Shown: piece after piece, positions 7,853 to 15,678 of the stretch
Position numbering within the stretch: the first letter of the stretch is position 1
Layout of the letters: each line of letters opens with the position of its first letter
Source of the DNA: Synechococcales cyanobacterium S06
GTDB lineage: Bacteria; Cyanobacteriota; Cyanobacteriia; Cyanobacteriales; JAABRE01
Length of the DNA stretch: 32,631 nt
Assembly (NCBI GenBank): GCA_011391125.1
Contig: JAABRE010000055.1
Span: 1 to 32,631 of the forward strand
Direction of reading: 5' to 3'
Position numbers and translations under genes: made by a program
The notes under the pieces: model-generated
Databases searched by the model: none
Seen by the model: the letters and a program-made list of their open reading frames with translations, nothing else
What the model was told of the DNA's origin: nothing

Positions 7853-7922
7853 GATAACTGATAACTGATAACTGTTAACTGATAACTGATAACAGTTAAC
7901 TGGTAACTGTTAACTGATAACT
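7853..7922. repeat. TAACTGA heptamer array abutting the topA stop codon
   Basis: An imperfect array of TAACTGA and its variants (TAACTGT, TAACTGG) runs from 7853 and reaches the last codons of topA at 7921-7923. The array may have replaced the original downstream sequence of the gene. Confidence 0.85.
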
Positions 7923-10521
7923 ATTTAGTTGTGCTTTTTTTAGCCGTAGTTTTCTTGGTGGTGGTTTTCTTGGTGGTAGTTTTGGCAGTCGTCGCTTTAG
8001 CCGACAAGGCCGTTAAAGCCATGGCCAAGGTGACACTTTCCAGGGTTTCTCCTTCGGGAATTTTGGCGTTAACCTTACCATGTTTGATGTAATTTCCATA
8101 AGGACCAGCATAAATATTAACTGGTTCATTGTCATCGGGATGAAGGCCTAATTCCCGTAAAGGAGTTTTACTACTACCTCGACTTCCCCGAGTAGCTTTT
8201 GGTTGAGCAAGCAAATATAAAGCCCGTTCTAAGTCAATGGTCAAGACATCATCTTCTTTTTTCAGGGAGCGATAATCTTTGCCCTCCTTCCCTTGATCAT
8301 GTACCACATAAGGACCAAAACGACCTAAAGCGGCTTTGATTTTTGCGCCTGTGTCCGGATGATTCCCCAACAGACGGGGTAAAGACAACAACCCGACAGC
8401 AACGTCGAGGGTAACATCTTCGGGTTTCACACCCTTGGGTAAAGATGAACGTTTAGGCTTTTTATTTTCCTCAGTGACTTCCCCTAATTGAACGTAAGGG
8501 CCATAATTCCCCGTGAGAATGTAAATATCCTCCTCCGTTTCCGGGTGTTTACCGATGGTTTCGGGACCTTCTAATTTTTGTTTCAGTAAAACCTGTATCT
8601 GTTCATTATTCAAGTCAGCCGGAGTTAAATCAGGGGGGAGAGAAGCATTGGCGCTTTCGGTTTCAATATATGGGCCGAATTTCCCAATTTTAACATTAGC
8701 GTCTAAACCGTCAAGAATGATTTTTTTGGCTTCCATGGCATCGATGGAAGTTTCACCCAATTTTACCTGATTAGCTAGTCCCTGTTCTCCTTGGTAAAAT
8801 TTCTTTAAATAGGGCAACCATTGCACTTCTCCCGTGGCAATTTCGTCTAAACTCTGTTCCATTTTGGAAGTAAAAGAAGTATCGACTAATTCGCTGAAAT
8901 GGTTTTCGAGTAGATTGGTAACTGCAAATGCGGTAAAAGTGGGAATCAGGGTTTTGTTGCGCATTTGGCCATAACCCCGATCAATAATTGTCCCAATAAT
9001 ACTCGCATAGGTGCTAGGCCGTCCAATTCCCTCACTTTCGAGCATCTTGACTAAAGATGCTTCGCTATAACGGGCGGGAGGTTGGGTTTCGTGACTAACA
9101 GCGTCAACCTGCTTACATTTGGGGGTGTCTCCTGGTTTCAAGGCCGGTAAAATCACTTCTTGGTTTTCTAAAGCCGCTTCTGGGTCGTCTGAACCTTCTA
9201 CATAGGCGCGAAAGAAGCCCGGAAAGTCAATGCGTTTGCCACTGGAGCGAAAGAGGGCTTTTTCTACTTGAATACTGACTGCAATTTGGGTTAATCTAGC
9301 ATCAGCCATTTGACTCGCTACCGTACGCTTCCAAATTAGGTCATAGAGTGCCAATTCTAAGCCAGATAAAGGGGTTTCTCGGGGAATACGGAAGGTACTT
9401 CCCGCTGGACGAATGGCTTCGTGTGCTTCCTGTGCGCCCTTGCTTTTTGTAGCATACTGCCGGGGTTGGGGGCTTAAATATTCTGCACCATACATTTGCT
9501 CAACACAACTACGGGCAGCGGCGATCGCCTCGGCGGATAAATGGACCGAATCTGTCCGCATATAGGTAATATAGCCGTTTTCATAGAGACTTTGGGCGAT
9601 TTTCATCGTTTCCCTCGCTGACAGCCCTAATTTCCGGTTTGCTTCCTGTTGTAAGGTGGAAGTGGTGAAAGGAGGAGCGGGTTTGCGGATCGTGGCTTTT
9701 TCCTCCAAGTCCGTGACCGTCCAAGTTTTCTTGGCTATTTGTTCCTTGAGGGCGATCGCCTCAGCTTCGTTGAGAATAACAACTTTTTTGCCCTTAGCCA
9801 ATTTGCCGGTAGTGGGATCAAAATCTGCCCCCGTGGCAATTTTCTGATTATCTAAGGCAATTAATTTGGCTTCAAAGGGACTTTTTTCCTGTATTAAAAG
9901 TGCTTTTAAATCCCAATATTTTGCGCTTTTGTGTTGGCGACGTTCCTTTTCTCTGATTACTAATAACCTGACTGCAACGGATTGAACTCGACCAGCGGAA
10001 AGTCCTCGGGAGATTTTTTTCCAAAGTAAAGGAGAGACAGTATAACCGACTAATCTATCTAAAATTCTCCTAGTTTCTTGGGCATGGACTAGATTTTCAT
10101 CAATAGCCCGACAATTTTTCAAGGCTTTTTGGATCGCCTCTTTGGTAATCTCATGAAATACCATCCTTTTGACGGGAACTTTGGGTTTTAATAATTGTAA
10201 TAAATGCCAGCTGATGCTCTCCCCTTCTCGATCTTCGTCAGTCGCTAATATTAATTCATCAGCATTTTTTAAGGCAGTTTTTAAATCTTGAACTAGCTTT
10301 TTTTTGCCCTTGGGAATAACATAAATAGGCTCAAAATTTGCCTCTACATTTACGCCTAAATTCGCCCATTTTTGCTCCTTAAATTCTGCAGGAATTTCCT
10401 CAGCACTGGATGGTAAATCCCGGACATGACCCATGGAAGCTTCAACTCGATAGTTGCTACTTAAATAATTACGAATAGTTTTTGCTTTAGTTGGTGATTC
10501 TACAATTACTAGAGTTGTCAT
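7921..10521 (-). CDS. topA: DNA topoisomerase I (type IA)
   Basis: Relaxes negatively supercoiled DNA through a transient 5'-phosphotyrosine link. The chosen ATG at 10521 gives [16 protein letters not shown], the canonical N-terminus; a TTG four codons upstream is less likely. The Toprim domain carries E8 and the acidic triad D95-D97-E99 ([11 protein letters not shown]), and the active site is YITYMRTDS with catalytic Tyr320. After the core there are repeated C-terminal topo_C modules ([37 protein letters not shown]) instead of cysteine zinc ribbons. The protein ends in a Lys/Thr-rich tail ([16 protein letters not shown]), which probably helps DNA binding. This is the usual cyanobacterial architecture. 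It is a single gene, with psbI upstream on the same strand 233 bases away. Confidence 0.96.
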   Translation of the reverse strand: MTTLVIVESPTKAKTIRNYLSSNYRVEASMGHVRDLPSSAEEIPAEFKEQKWANLGVNVEANFEPIYVIPKGKKKLVQDLKTALKNADELILATDEDREGESISWHLLQLLKPKVPVKRMVFHEITKEAIQKALKNCRAIDENLVHAQETRRILDRLVGYTVSPLLWKKISRGLSAGRVQSVAVRLLVIREKERRQHKSAKYWDLKALLIQEKSPFEAKLIALDNQKIATGADFDPTTGKLAKGKKVVILNEAEAIALKEQIAKKTWTVTDLEEKATIRKPAPPFTTSTLQQEANRKLGLSARETMKIAQSLYENGYITYMRTDSVHLSAEAIAAARSCVEQMYGAEYLSPQPRQYATKSKGAQEAHEAIRPAGSTFRIPRETPLSGLELALYDLIWKRTVASQMADARLTQIAVSIQVEKALFRSSGKRIDFPGFFRAYVEGSDDPEAALENQEVILPALKPGDTPKCKQVDAVSHETQPPARYSEASLVKMLESEGIGRPSTYASIIGTIIDRGYGQMRNKTLIPTFTAFAVTNLLENHFSELVDTSFTSKMEQSLDEIATGEVQWLPYLKKFYQGEQGLANQVKLGETSIDAMEAKKIILDGLDANVKIGKFGPYIETESANASLPPDLTPADLNNEQIQVLLKQKLEGPETIGKHPETEEDIYILTGNYGPYVQLGEVTEENKKPKRSSLPKGVKPEDVTLDVAVGLLSLPRLLGNHPDTGAKIKAALGRFGPYVVHDQGKEGKDYRSLKKEDDVLTIDLERALYLLAQPKATRGSRGSSKTPLRELGLHPDDNEPVNIYAGPYGNYIKHGKVNAKIPEGETLESVTLAMALTALSAKATTAKTTTKKTTTKKTTAKKSTTK

Positions 10522-10694
10522 ATAAATTATCAATTATTATTTATCAATTGTATTTTTTCGGTAAATTAATCAGTTTAATATAGTATTCCTAAATTTTACT
10601 AAAATTATAGTTGTTGATCTATAATTAGTATTGAGATCGTCAGTTTTAACTTTACTAATTTTTTAATTATAAAGGAGTATTCTTGACTTGGTAA

Positions 10695-10737
10695 GCTTTC
10701 TAGTGAGCTTATTTCAAAAATCAACAAACTAGAAAGC
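10695..10737 (-). terminator. Hairpin downstream of psbI
   Basis: GCTTTCTAGT (10695-10704) and ACTAGAAAGC (10728-10737) form a perfect 10-bp stem with a 23-base loop, beginning 17 bases after the psbI stop on the minus strand. There is no clear T-run, so it may end transcription weakly or protect the 3' end of the short psbI mRNA. Confidence 0.45.
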
Positions 10738-10753
10738 AGAACCAGAAATGCTA

Positions 10754-10870
10754 TTATTCTAAATCTTTGCGGCCAGGATTCCGGGAAGGATCGCTGGAGA
10801 GAAAGCCAAAGGTGAATAAACCGATAAAGAAAAACACGGTTATATAAACTACAATTTTCAGGGTTAACAT
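10754..10870 (-). CDS. psbI: Photosystem II reaction center protein PsbI
   Basis: A 38-residue single-span thylakoid protein of the photosystem II reaction centre that binds near D1 and helps early assembly. The translation starts [19 protein letters not shown] and ends [16 protein letters not shown], matching the nearly invariant PsbI pattern (MLTLKI then [14 protein letters not shown]). One membrane helix spans about residues 5-24. A GGAGAT ribosome binding site lies upstream on the minus strand (10876-10881). The gene is easy to miss because a longer meaningless frame (10605-10946) covers it on the same strand. It is divergent from natC. Confidence 0.97.
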   Translation of the reverse strand: MLTLKIVVYITVFFFIGLFTFGFLSSDPSRNPGRKDLE

Positions 10871-11054
10871 TTTTATCTCCTAGATTAATTAATCGCTGTT
10901 TATCATAAGTGAAAACATTTTCAGAGGATTTCACCGTAATTGACATTACTTTAACCTAAAAAGGGTCATCTTCAGTGAGTGATTTTTCCAAAACTAACAA
11001 ATTGCGATACAATCAGCACGGTTCTAATCTAAATTTAGTTGAGTCAATTTTACA

Positions 11055-12140
11055 ATGGTCGGATACATAGTTTTTTTGACAATTTCTGCTGGTCTTTACG
11101 CCATTTTCGGTTTAGGACTAAATCTGCAATGGGGATTCACGGGATTGATCAATTTTGGTCATGTTGCTTTTATGACCGTGGGTGCTTATACTACGGTTTT
11201 ACTAACCAATCAAGGAGTGCCAGTTATTTTGGCAGTTTTGATTGGTGCAATTTTAGCTTCTTTATTAGGTTTATTAATTGGCACTTCAACTTTAAGATTG
11301 CGGGAAGATTATTTAGCAATTGTTACCATTGGAGTTTCAGAATTATTACGTTTAATTGCTTTAAATGAGGAATGGTTAACAAAAGGAGCGTTTGGTGTTC
11401 AAGGTTTTCCTTTACCTTTGGGAAAATTTGATCCCAATTTTTTCGGCAAATTTATTATGATTGCCATTCTAACAATAATTGCTATTTTTACCGCTTATAA
11501 ATTATGGATTGGGTTAAGTAAAATTTGGCGTAAAGGTAACAGAATTGGTCCATTGATTTGGGCTGTTATTTCAGGAATTATACTGTTATTAGTTTATATT
11601 TGTGGAGTAATTGCTCTGAATGATTACAATTATAAAGCTGGTTTAATGTTATTGGTTTTAGTAACTTTGGCTTTAGTTTATTCTGGTTTAGAAATATTAG
11701 TTAATTCTCCTTGGGGGCGCATTTTAAAAGCGATTCGAGAAGACGAAGAAATTCCCAGAGCTTTAGGAAAAAATGTTTTTTGGTATAAGTTACAATCCTT
11801 TATGTTAGGAGGAGGAATTGCGGGAGTTGCTGGTTCATTTTATGCTTGGCAATTAACGACAGTTTATCCCAGTAATTTTGAACCTTTATTAACTTTTAAT
11901 GCTTGGACAATTGTAGTTTTAGGAGGAGCAGGTAGCAATCAGGGAACTATTTTAGGGGCAATTATTTTCTGGGGTTATGATTCCTTAACTCGGTTTGTTT
12001 TACCCCAATTAGGAATCTTAGATAATGCTCGTTTAGGTGCTTTTAGAGTGATGATTATTGGCTTAATTTTGATAGTTTTAATGATTTGGAGACCCCAAGG
12101 AATTTTAGGCAATAAAGATGAATTAACCCTCGGAAAATAG
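11055..12140 (+). CDS. natC: Branched-chain/neutral amino-acid ABC transporter permease (LivM/NatC-like)
   Basis: Inner-membrane permease of a hydrophobic amino-acid uptake transporter. LivM-family features are the N-terminal GLNLQWGFTGLINFGHVAFM, the region LREDYLAIVTIGVSELLR, the coupling segment SPWGRILKAIREDEEIPRALG, GGGIAGVAGSFYAW, LGGAGSNQGTILGA and the C-terminal WRPQGILG. About nine to ten hydrophobic segments are visible. An insert-like hydrophobic stretch (about residues 140-215), longer than in E. coli LivM, is typical of cyanobacterial NatC. The matching ATPase lies 1 kb downstream on the same strand, separated by repeats, a pseudogene and a DUF29 gene. The binding protein and second permease are not here, which fits the scattered Nat genes of cyanobacteria. 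The family is certain; NatC as the subtype is likely. Confidence 0.88.
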   Translation: MVGYIVFLTISAGLYAIFGLGLNLQWGFTGLINFGHVAFMTVGAYTTVLLTNQGVPVILAVLIGAILASLLGLLIGTSTLRLREDYLAIVTIGVSELLRLIALNEEWLTKGAFGVQGFPLPLGKFDPNFFGKFIMIAILTIIAIFTAYKLWIGLSKIWRKGNRIGPLIWAVISGIILLLVYICGVIALNDYNYKAGLMLLVLVTLALVYSGLEILVNSPWGRILKAIREDEEIPRALGKNVFWYKLQSFMLGGGIAGVAGSFYAWQLTTVYPSNFEPLLTFNAWTIVVLGGAGSNQGTILGAIIFWGYDSLTRFVLPQLGILDNARLGAFRVMIIGLILIVLMIWRPQGILGNKDELTLGK

Positions 12141-12208
12141 TTATAATATTAACAATCTTTACTTTTTGGGAGTGTCTAAATATGACTACAACTATCGACA
12201 TTGGAATT

Positions 12209-12268
12209 CTTGCACCAAGTCAGGTAATAGGTAATAGGTAATAGGTAATAGGTAATAGGTAATAGGTA
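12209..12268. repeat. Second copy of the CTTGCACCAAGTC plus GGTAATA array unit
   Basis: TTCTTGCACCAAGTC (12209-12223) is followed by about six GGTAATA heptamers to 12268. Both parts match the unit at 7474-7599. It sits inside the coding sequence of the DUF433 pseudogene, directly after codon 10. Confidence 0.9.
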
Positions 12269-12430
12269 AAGAAATTGACGCTTATGAGAGGAAAATTGAT
12301 TTTATTCTTAGTTTCGCAAGAGGTCTAATCTGGTATTAGCGTAGAAGAACTTGCTCAAGAAAGAAGTCATCTCAATTTAGCTCAAATTTACGCTGCTTTA
12401 GCCTATTATTATGCTAATCAAGCGGTCATT

Positions 12431-12489
12431 TCAGTTACCAGTTATCAGTTATCAGTTAACAGTAGGGGTTAACGGCCGTTAACCCCTAC
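12431..12489. repeat. Heptamer array joined to a 28-bp perfect palindrome
   Basis: TCAGTTA-type heptamers (12431-12461) run directly into a perfect palindrome at 12462-12489 whose half is GTAGGGGTTAACGG. A relative of the palindrome lies at 13996-14025. The compound insertion separates two fragments of the DUF433 pseudogene. Confidence 0.9.
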
Positions 12490-12646
12490 ACTAACTAAAG
12501 GCGGTAGCTTAAAATAAGGAATATTTTTATTTTCATCCCCTTTTCAAGATTGATGCCGATATTCAATCTGCTCAAGAAGAATATGAATTGTTAAAATCTC
12601 AAGGGATGAAAAATCAAGATAAAATAGGTAAATAAAGGGTGAAATT

Positions 12647-13093
12647 ATGCCAACATTAATTAACACTAATTTAAGAGATTTATATGAAATTGACGAACAT
12701 CTCTGGCTAGAAGAAACGATTAATTTACTAAAAACAAATCGTTTAAATGAGTTAGATATTGATAATTTAATTGAGGAATTAGAAAGTGTGAGTCGTCGAG
12801 ATAAAGCTAGAGTTGAAAGTTTAGTTGAACAGATTATTATTCATCTTTTATTACTGCAATATTGGTCAGCAGAATCTGACAGAAATAAAAAACATTGGCA
12901 ACTAGAAATAGATACTTTTCGACATCAATTAGAAAAATTATTAACCACTAATTTGACTAATCATTTAGAAATAAAATTAGAAACAATGTATCAGTATGCT
13001 GTAAAAATGGTTAGTAAAAAGACTGAGCTTAATCTGAATACCTTTCCTAAAAATTGTCCCTATACTTTAAGAGAATTGTTGGACAATGATTAA
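12647..13093 (+). CDS. DUF29 family protein
   Basis: A 148-residue DUF29 protein, a family that is abundant and paralogous in cyanobacteria and has no agreed function. Recognisable parts are the N-terminal region with DEHLWLEETINLLK, the segment LNELDIDNLIEELESVSRRDKARVESLVEQIIIHLLLLQY, and the C-terminal FPKNCPYTLRELLD. It is predicted all-helical and cytoplasmic with no catalytic motif. ATG 12647 is preceded by AGGGTGA. The DUF433 relic immediately upstream (11 bases) suggests these two were once a gene pair of toxin-antitoxin type, but that is inference. It also lies between natC and natA and may travel on their transcript. Confidence 0.85.
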   Translation: MPTLINTNLRDLYEIDEHLWLEETINLLKTNRLNELDIDNLIEELESVSRRDKARVESLVEQIIIHLLLLQYWSAESDRNKKHWQLEIDTFRHQLEKLLTTNLTNHLEIKLETMYQYAVKMVSKKTELNLNTFPKNCPYTLRELLDND

Positions 13094-13193
13094 TTATTTT
13101 CCCCTCACTCCCTACTCCTACGGAGAGGGGAGATAAGAGGAGAAAAATACATTTTCAGAAAGAAAAAAGTATATTAACAATAATAAATTAAAA

Positions 13194-13979
13194 ATGCAAG
13201 AGCAACAAATAATTTCAACAGAAAATATCCTACTTTCTGCTCAAGGATTACATAAAAGTTTCGGTGGTTTAAAAGCAGTAAATAACGCCAAAATTGAGGT
13301 GAAAAAAGGTAGCATTACTGGTTTAATTGGTCCGAATGGTGCAGGAAAAACGACTTTATTTAATTTACTTTCTAATTTTATTAAATCTGACAAGGGAGAA
13401 ATTATTTTTGATGGTCAACCAATTAATAATTTACCCTCCCATAAAATCGCTAATTTAGGTTTTGTAAGAACATTTCAAGTGGCGCGGGTTTTATCCCGTT
13501 TATCGGTGTTGGAAAATATGCTTTTAGCTTCCCAACAACAAACAGGAGAAAACTTTTTAAATGTCTGGTTTCAACGCAAACAAATCAGAAAAGAGGAGTT
13601 AGAAAATCGCGATAAAGCCATGGCAATTTTAGAATCGGTGGGGTTAATTAAAAAGGTTAATGATTACGCAGGAGGGTTATCAGGAGGGCAAAGAAAACTG
13701 TTAGAAATGGGGCGTGCTTTAATGACCAATCCCCAATTAATCTTATTAGATGAACCAGCAGCCGGTGTTAATCCCACTTTGATTGGTGAAATATGCGAAC
13801 ATATTTTAAATTGGAATAAACAGGGGATAACTTTCTTAATTATTGAGCATAATATGGATGTAATTATGTCACTTTCTCACCATGTTTGGGTATTAGCTGA
13901 AGGGACAAATTTAGCGGATGGAACACCTGAACAAATCCAATCAAATTCCCAAGTTTTAGAAGCATATTTAGGGGAATAA
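13194..13979 (+). CDS. natA: Branched-chain/neutral amino-acid ABC transporter ATP-binding protein (LivG/NatA-like)
   Basis: Cytoplasmic ATPase that powers the hydrophobic amino-acid importer with the permease at 11055-12140. All motifs are intact: Walker A GPNGAGKT (46-53), Q-loop in RTFQVARV, signature LSGGQ (162-166), Walker B LILLDEP (182-188) and switch His219 in IEHNMD. The LivG-type C-terminus ends LADGTPEQIQSNSQVLEAYLGE. The length of 261 residues is normal. The ATG at 13194 lacks a strong ribosome binding site. About 100 bases separate it from the DUF29 gene, and a nested repeat element begins at its stop codon. LivG family membership is certain; assignment to the Nat system rests on cyanobacterial context. 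Confidence 0.9.
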   Translation: MQEQQIISTENILLSAQGLHKSFGGLKAVNNAKIEVKKGSITGLIGPNGAGKTTLFNLLSNFIKSDKGEIIFDGQPINNLPSHKIANLGFVRTFQVARVLSRLSVLENMLLASQQQTGENFLNVWFQRKQIRKEELENRDKAMAILESVGLIKKVNDYAGGLSGGQRKLLEMGRALMTNPQLILLDEPAAGVNPTLIGEICEHILNWNKQGITFLIIEHNMDVIMSLSHHVWVLAEGTNLADGTPEQIQSNSQVLEAYLGE

Positions 13980-14058
13980 GGTTCGTTGTTGGGGGTGTAG
14001 GGGTCAACGGCCGTTGACCCCTACAGAATTAATAGCGCTAAAGCGCAACAACGAACCT
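13979..14058. repeat. Nested palindromic element
   Basis: The outer arms AGGTTCGTTGTT (13979-13990) and AACAACGAACCT (14047-14058) are perfect inverted copies. Inside lies a 30-bp perfect palindrome (13996-14025, half TGTAGGGGTCAACGG), then a TAGCGCTAAAGCGC segment (14032-14046) related to the hairpin at 2901-2956. The element overlaps the natA stop and reaches the end of the convergent kinase gene, so it could also serve as a bidirectional terminator. Confidence 0.88.
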
Positions 14059-15556
14059 ATAAAGTAAAGTAAAATGTCGCACCTTGATCGACTTGAGCTT
14101 CACACCAAATTTGACCACCATGAAGTTCAATTATTCGTTGCACAATGGATAAACCAATGCCTGTACCTTCAAATTCATTTTGATCATGAAAACGCTGAAA
14201 AGGAGTAAAGATTTTATCTGCTTTTTCCAGCTCAAAACCGACTCCATTATCTTTAATAAAGAAAATATTTTGCTTATCTTTGGTTGGTAAAAGTCCAAAT
14301 TCTATTCTAGTTTCTGTCTCTTTACTGGTATATTTCCAAGCATTATTAAGTAAATTTTCCAAAACAATTGTTAATAAATTTTTATCTCCTTTAACAATTA
14401 AATTAGGTGCAAAAATAAACTTCGCTTTTCGGTTTAAATTTTGTTTTTGTAATTGTTCAGAAATAAATTCGATAATTGCACTTAAATTAACCTCTATAAT
14501 ATCTAATTTACGTTTTTTTACCTGAGCTAATACCAATAAATCATCTATTAATTGATCCATCCTCAAACTAGCTTGATAAATATGGTTAATAAAATCTTTT
14601 GCTTTGTCATCTAACTTATCCGTGTCATCAAAAATTAATATTTGGCTAAAACCATTAATCTGAGTAATATAATTGCGTAAATCATGGGAAACAGTATAAC
14701 TAAAAGCCTCTAAATCTTGATTGGTTTTTTGTAAATTTAACTCCATTTCTTTCCGTAAAGTTATATCGCGAATACTAAGAGCAAAACCATCACCTAATTT
14801 AACAGCAATTAAATGAGACCAACTATTTTTCTTGCCTGATTTATAACAAATATCTTGTTCTAAAGGTTGTCCAGTTTCCACTACTTTAATTAAATTATCA
14901 AACAAATTAGAATCAATTTTTTGTAATAATTTTTTCAAGAATAATTTACCCCTTAAATCTTCAGTTTCTCGACCTAAAAATTGAGCTAAAATTGGATTAA
15001 CTACTGTACAACGAAAATCCCCGATTTCACCTGTTTGAGGTTTTCTAACCGCTTCCATCGCTGCAATACCATCTAAAGAACAATTTAAAATACTGGATAA
15101 AAGTGCCCGAGATTGATATAAAATTTGTTCCGTTTCTTTGCGTTTTGTAATCTCATTTTTTAGCTGTATTTTTTGCCTTTGAATTGTTAATTGACTTTCA
15201 ATCCTGGCAATAACTTCTTCCACCTGAAATGGCTTTGTAATATAATCTATTCCCCCCACTTCAAAAGCTTTAACTTTATCAAAAACATCATTTAAAGCAC
15301 TAATAAAAATAACAGGAATTTCAGAAGTTTTACGATTAGCTTTTAATTTTTCACAGACTTGATAACCATTCATTTCTGGCATTTTTATATCCAATAAAAT
15401 TAAATCTGGAGGTGTAGATTGACAAGCCATTAAAGCCATTGGGCCATTAATTGCTTTTCTGACTTTATATCCTTTACCTGTTAACATTTGTGCTAAAACT
15501 TTTAAGTTTTCTGGTAGATCATCAACGATTAAAATATTATTTGTTATTTCTGTCAT
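14057..15556 (-). CDS. Response regulator receiver-PAS-histidine kinase hybrid
   Basis: Soluble two-component protein of 499 residues with no membrane segment. It has an N-terminal receiver domain (about 7-122; D12, D13, phospho-acceptor D56, K108), a short coiled coil (125-150), a PAS-like domain (about 150-268), a HisKA dimerization helix with His291 in SYTVSHDLRNYITQINGF, and an HATPase_c domain with N405, DNGVG (436-440) and GTGIGLS (464-470). The HisKA type resembles those of cyanobacterial phytochrome-class kinases. An N-terminal receiver suggests that it is phosphorylated by another kinase, and the neighbouring hybrid kinase upstream on the same strand is the natural candidate. It is separated from that gene by about 120 bases containing a C/G-run repeat fragment (15619-15650). 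The signal is unknown. Confidence 0.92.
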   Translation of the reverse strand: MTEITNNILIVDDLPENLKVLAQMLTGKGYKVRKAINGPMALMACQSTPPDLILLDIKMPEMNGYQVCEKLKANRKTSEIPVIFISALNDVFDKVKAFEVGGIDYITKPFQVEEVIARIESQLTIQRQKIQLKNEITKRKETEQILYQSRALLSSILNCSLDGIAAMEAVRKPQTGEIGDFRCTVVNPILAQFLGRETEDLRGKLFLKKLLQKIDSNLFDNLIKVVETGQPLEQDICYKSGKKNSWSHLIAVKLGDGFALSIRDITLRKEMELNLQKTNQDLEAFSYTVSHDLRNYITQINGFSQILIFDDTDKLDDKAKDFINHIYQASLRMDQLIDDLLVLAQVKKRKLDIIEVNLSAIIEFISEQLQKQNLNRKAKFIFAPNLIVKGDKNLLTIVLENLLNNAWKYTSKETETRIEFGLLPTKDKQNIFFIKDNGVGFELEKADKIFTPFQRFHDQNEFEGTGIGLSIVQRIIELHGGQIWCEAQVDQGATFYFTL

Positions 15557-15678
15557 TCTAGTTGCCTTTTGTTAATAAATTTTCTACTATTTTAAAAAAA
15601 TATTGTTACTTTTGTTCCCTCCAACTCCCCTTACCAAGGGGGAAAAGTTATTACCAAAATAAAGGAAATTGGTATTAA

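Larger units (their letters stand above)
12182..12635 (+). pseudogene. DUF433-family (antitoxin-like) pseudogene broken by repeats
   Basis: Three fragments of a DUF433-type protein can be read in order. 12182-12211 gives MTTTIDIGIL. 12332-12430 gives GISVEELAQERSHLNLAQIYAALAYYYANQAVI. 12549-12635 gives IDADIQSAQEEYELLKSQG and ends with TAA. Between fragments one and two lies the CTTGCACCAAGTC/GGTAATA array, which brings an immediate stop, and the fragment start there is also degraded. Between two and three lie a heptamer array and a 28-bp perfect palindrome. The intact protein would be about 75-110 residues. The stop sits 11 bases before the DUF29 start, so the two probably formed an operon. 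Confidence 0.8.

Noticed and set aside
10605-10946. 113-codon open frame on the minus strand
   Set aside because: It overlaps psbI in another frame and gives no family-like sequence; psbI is unmistakable.
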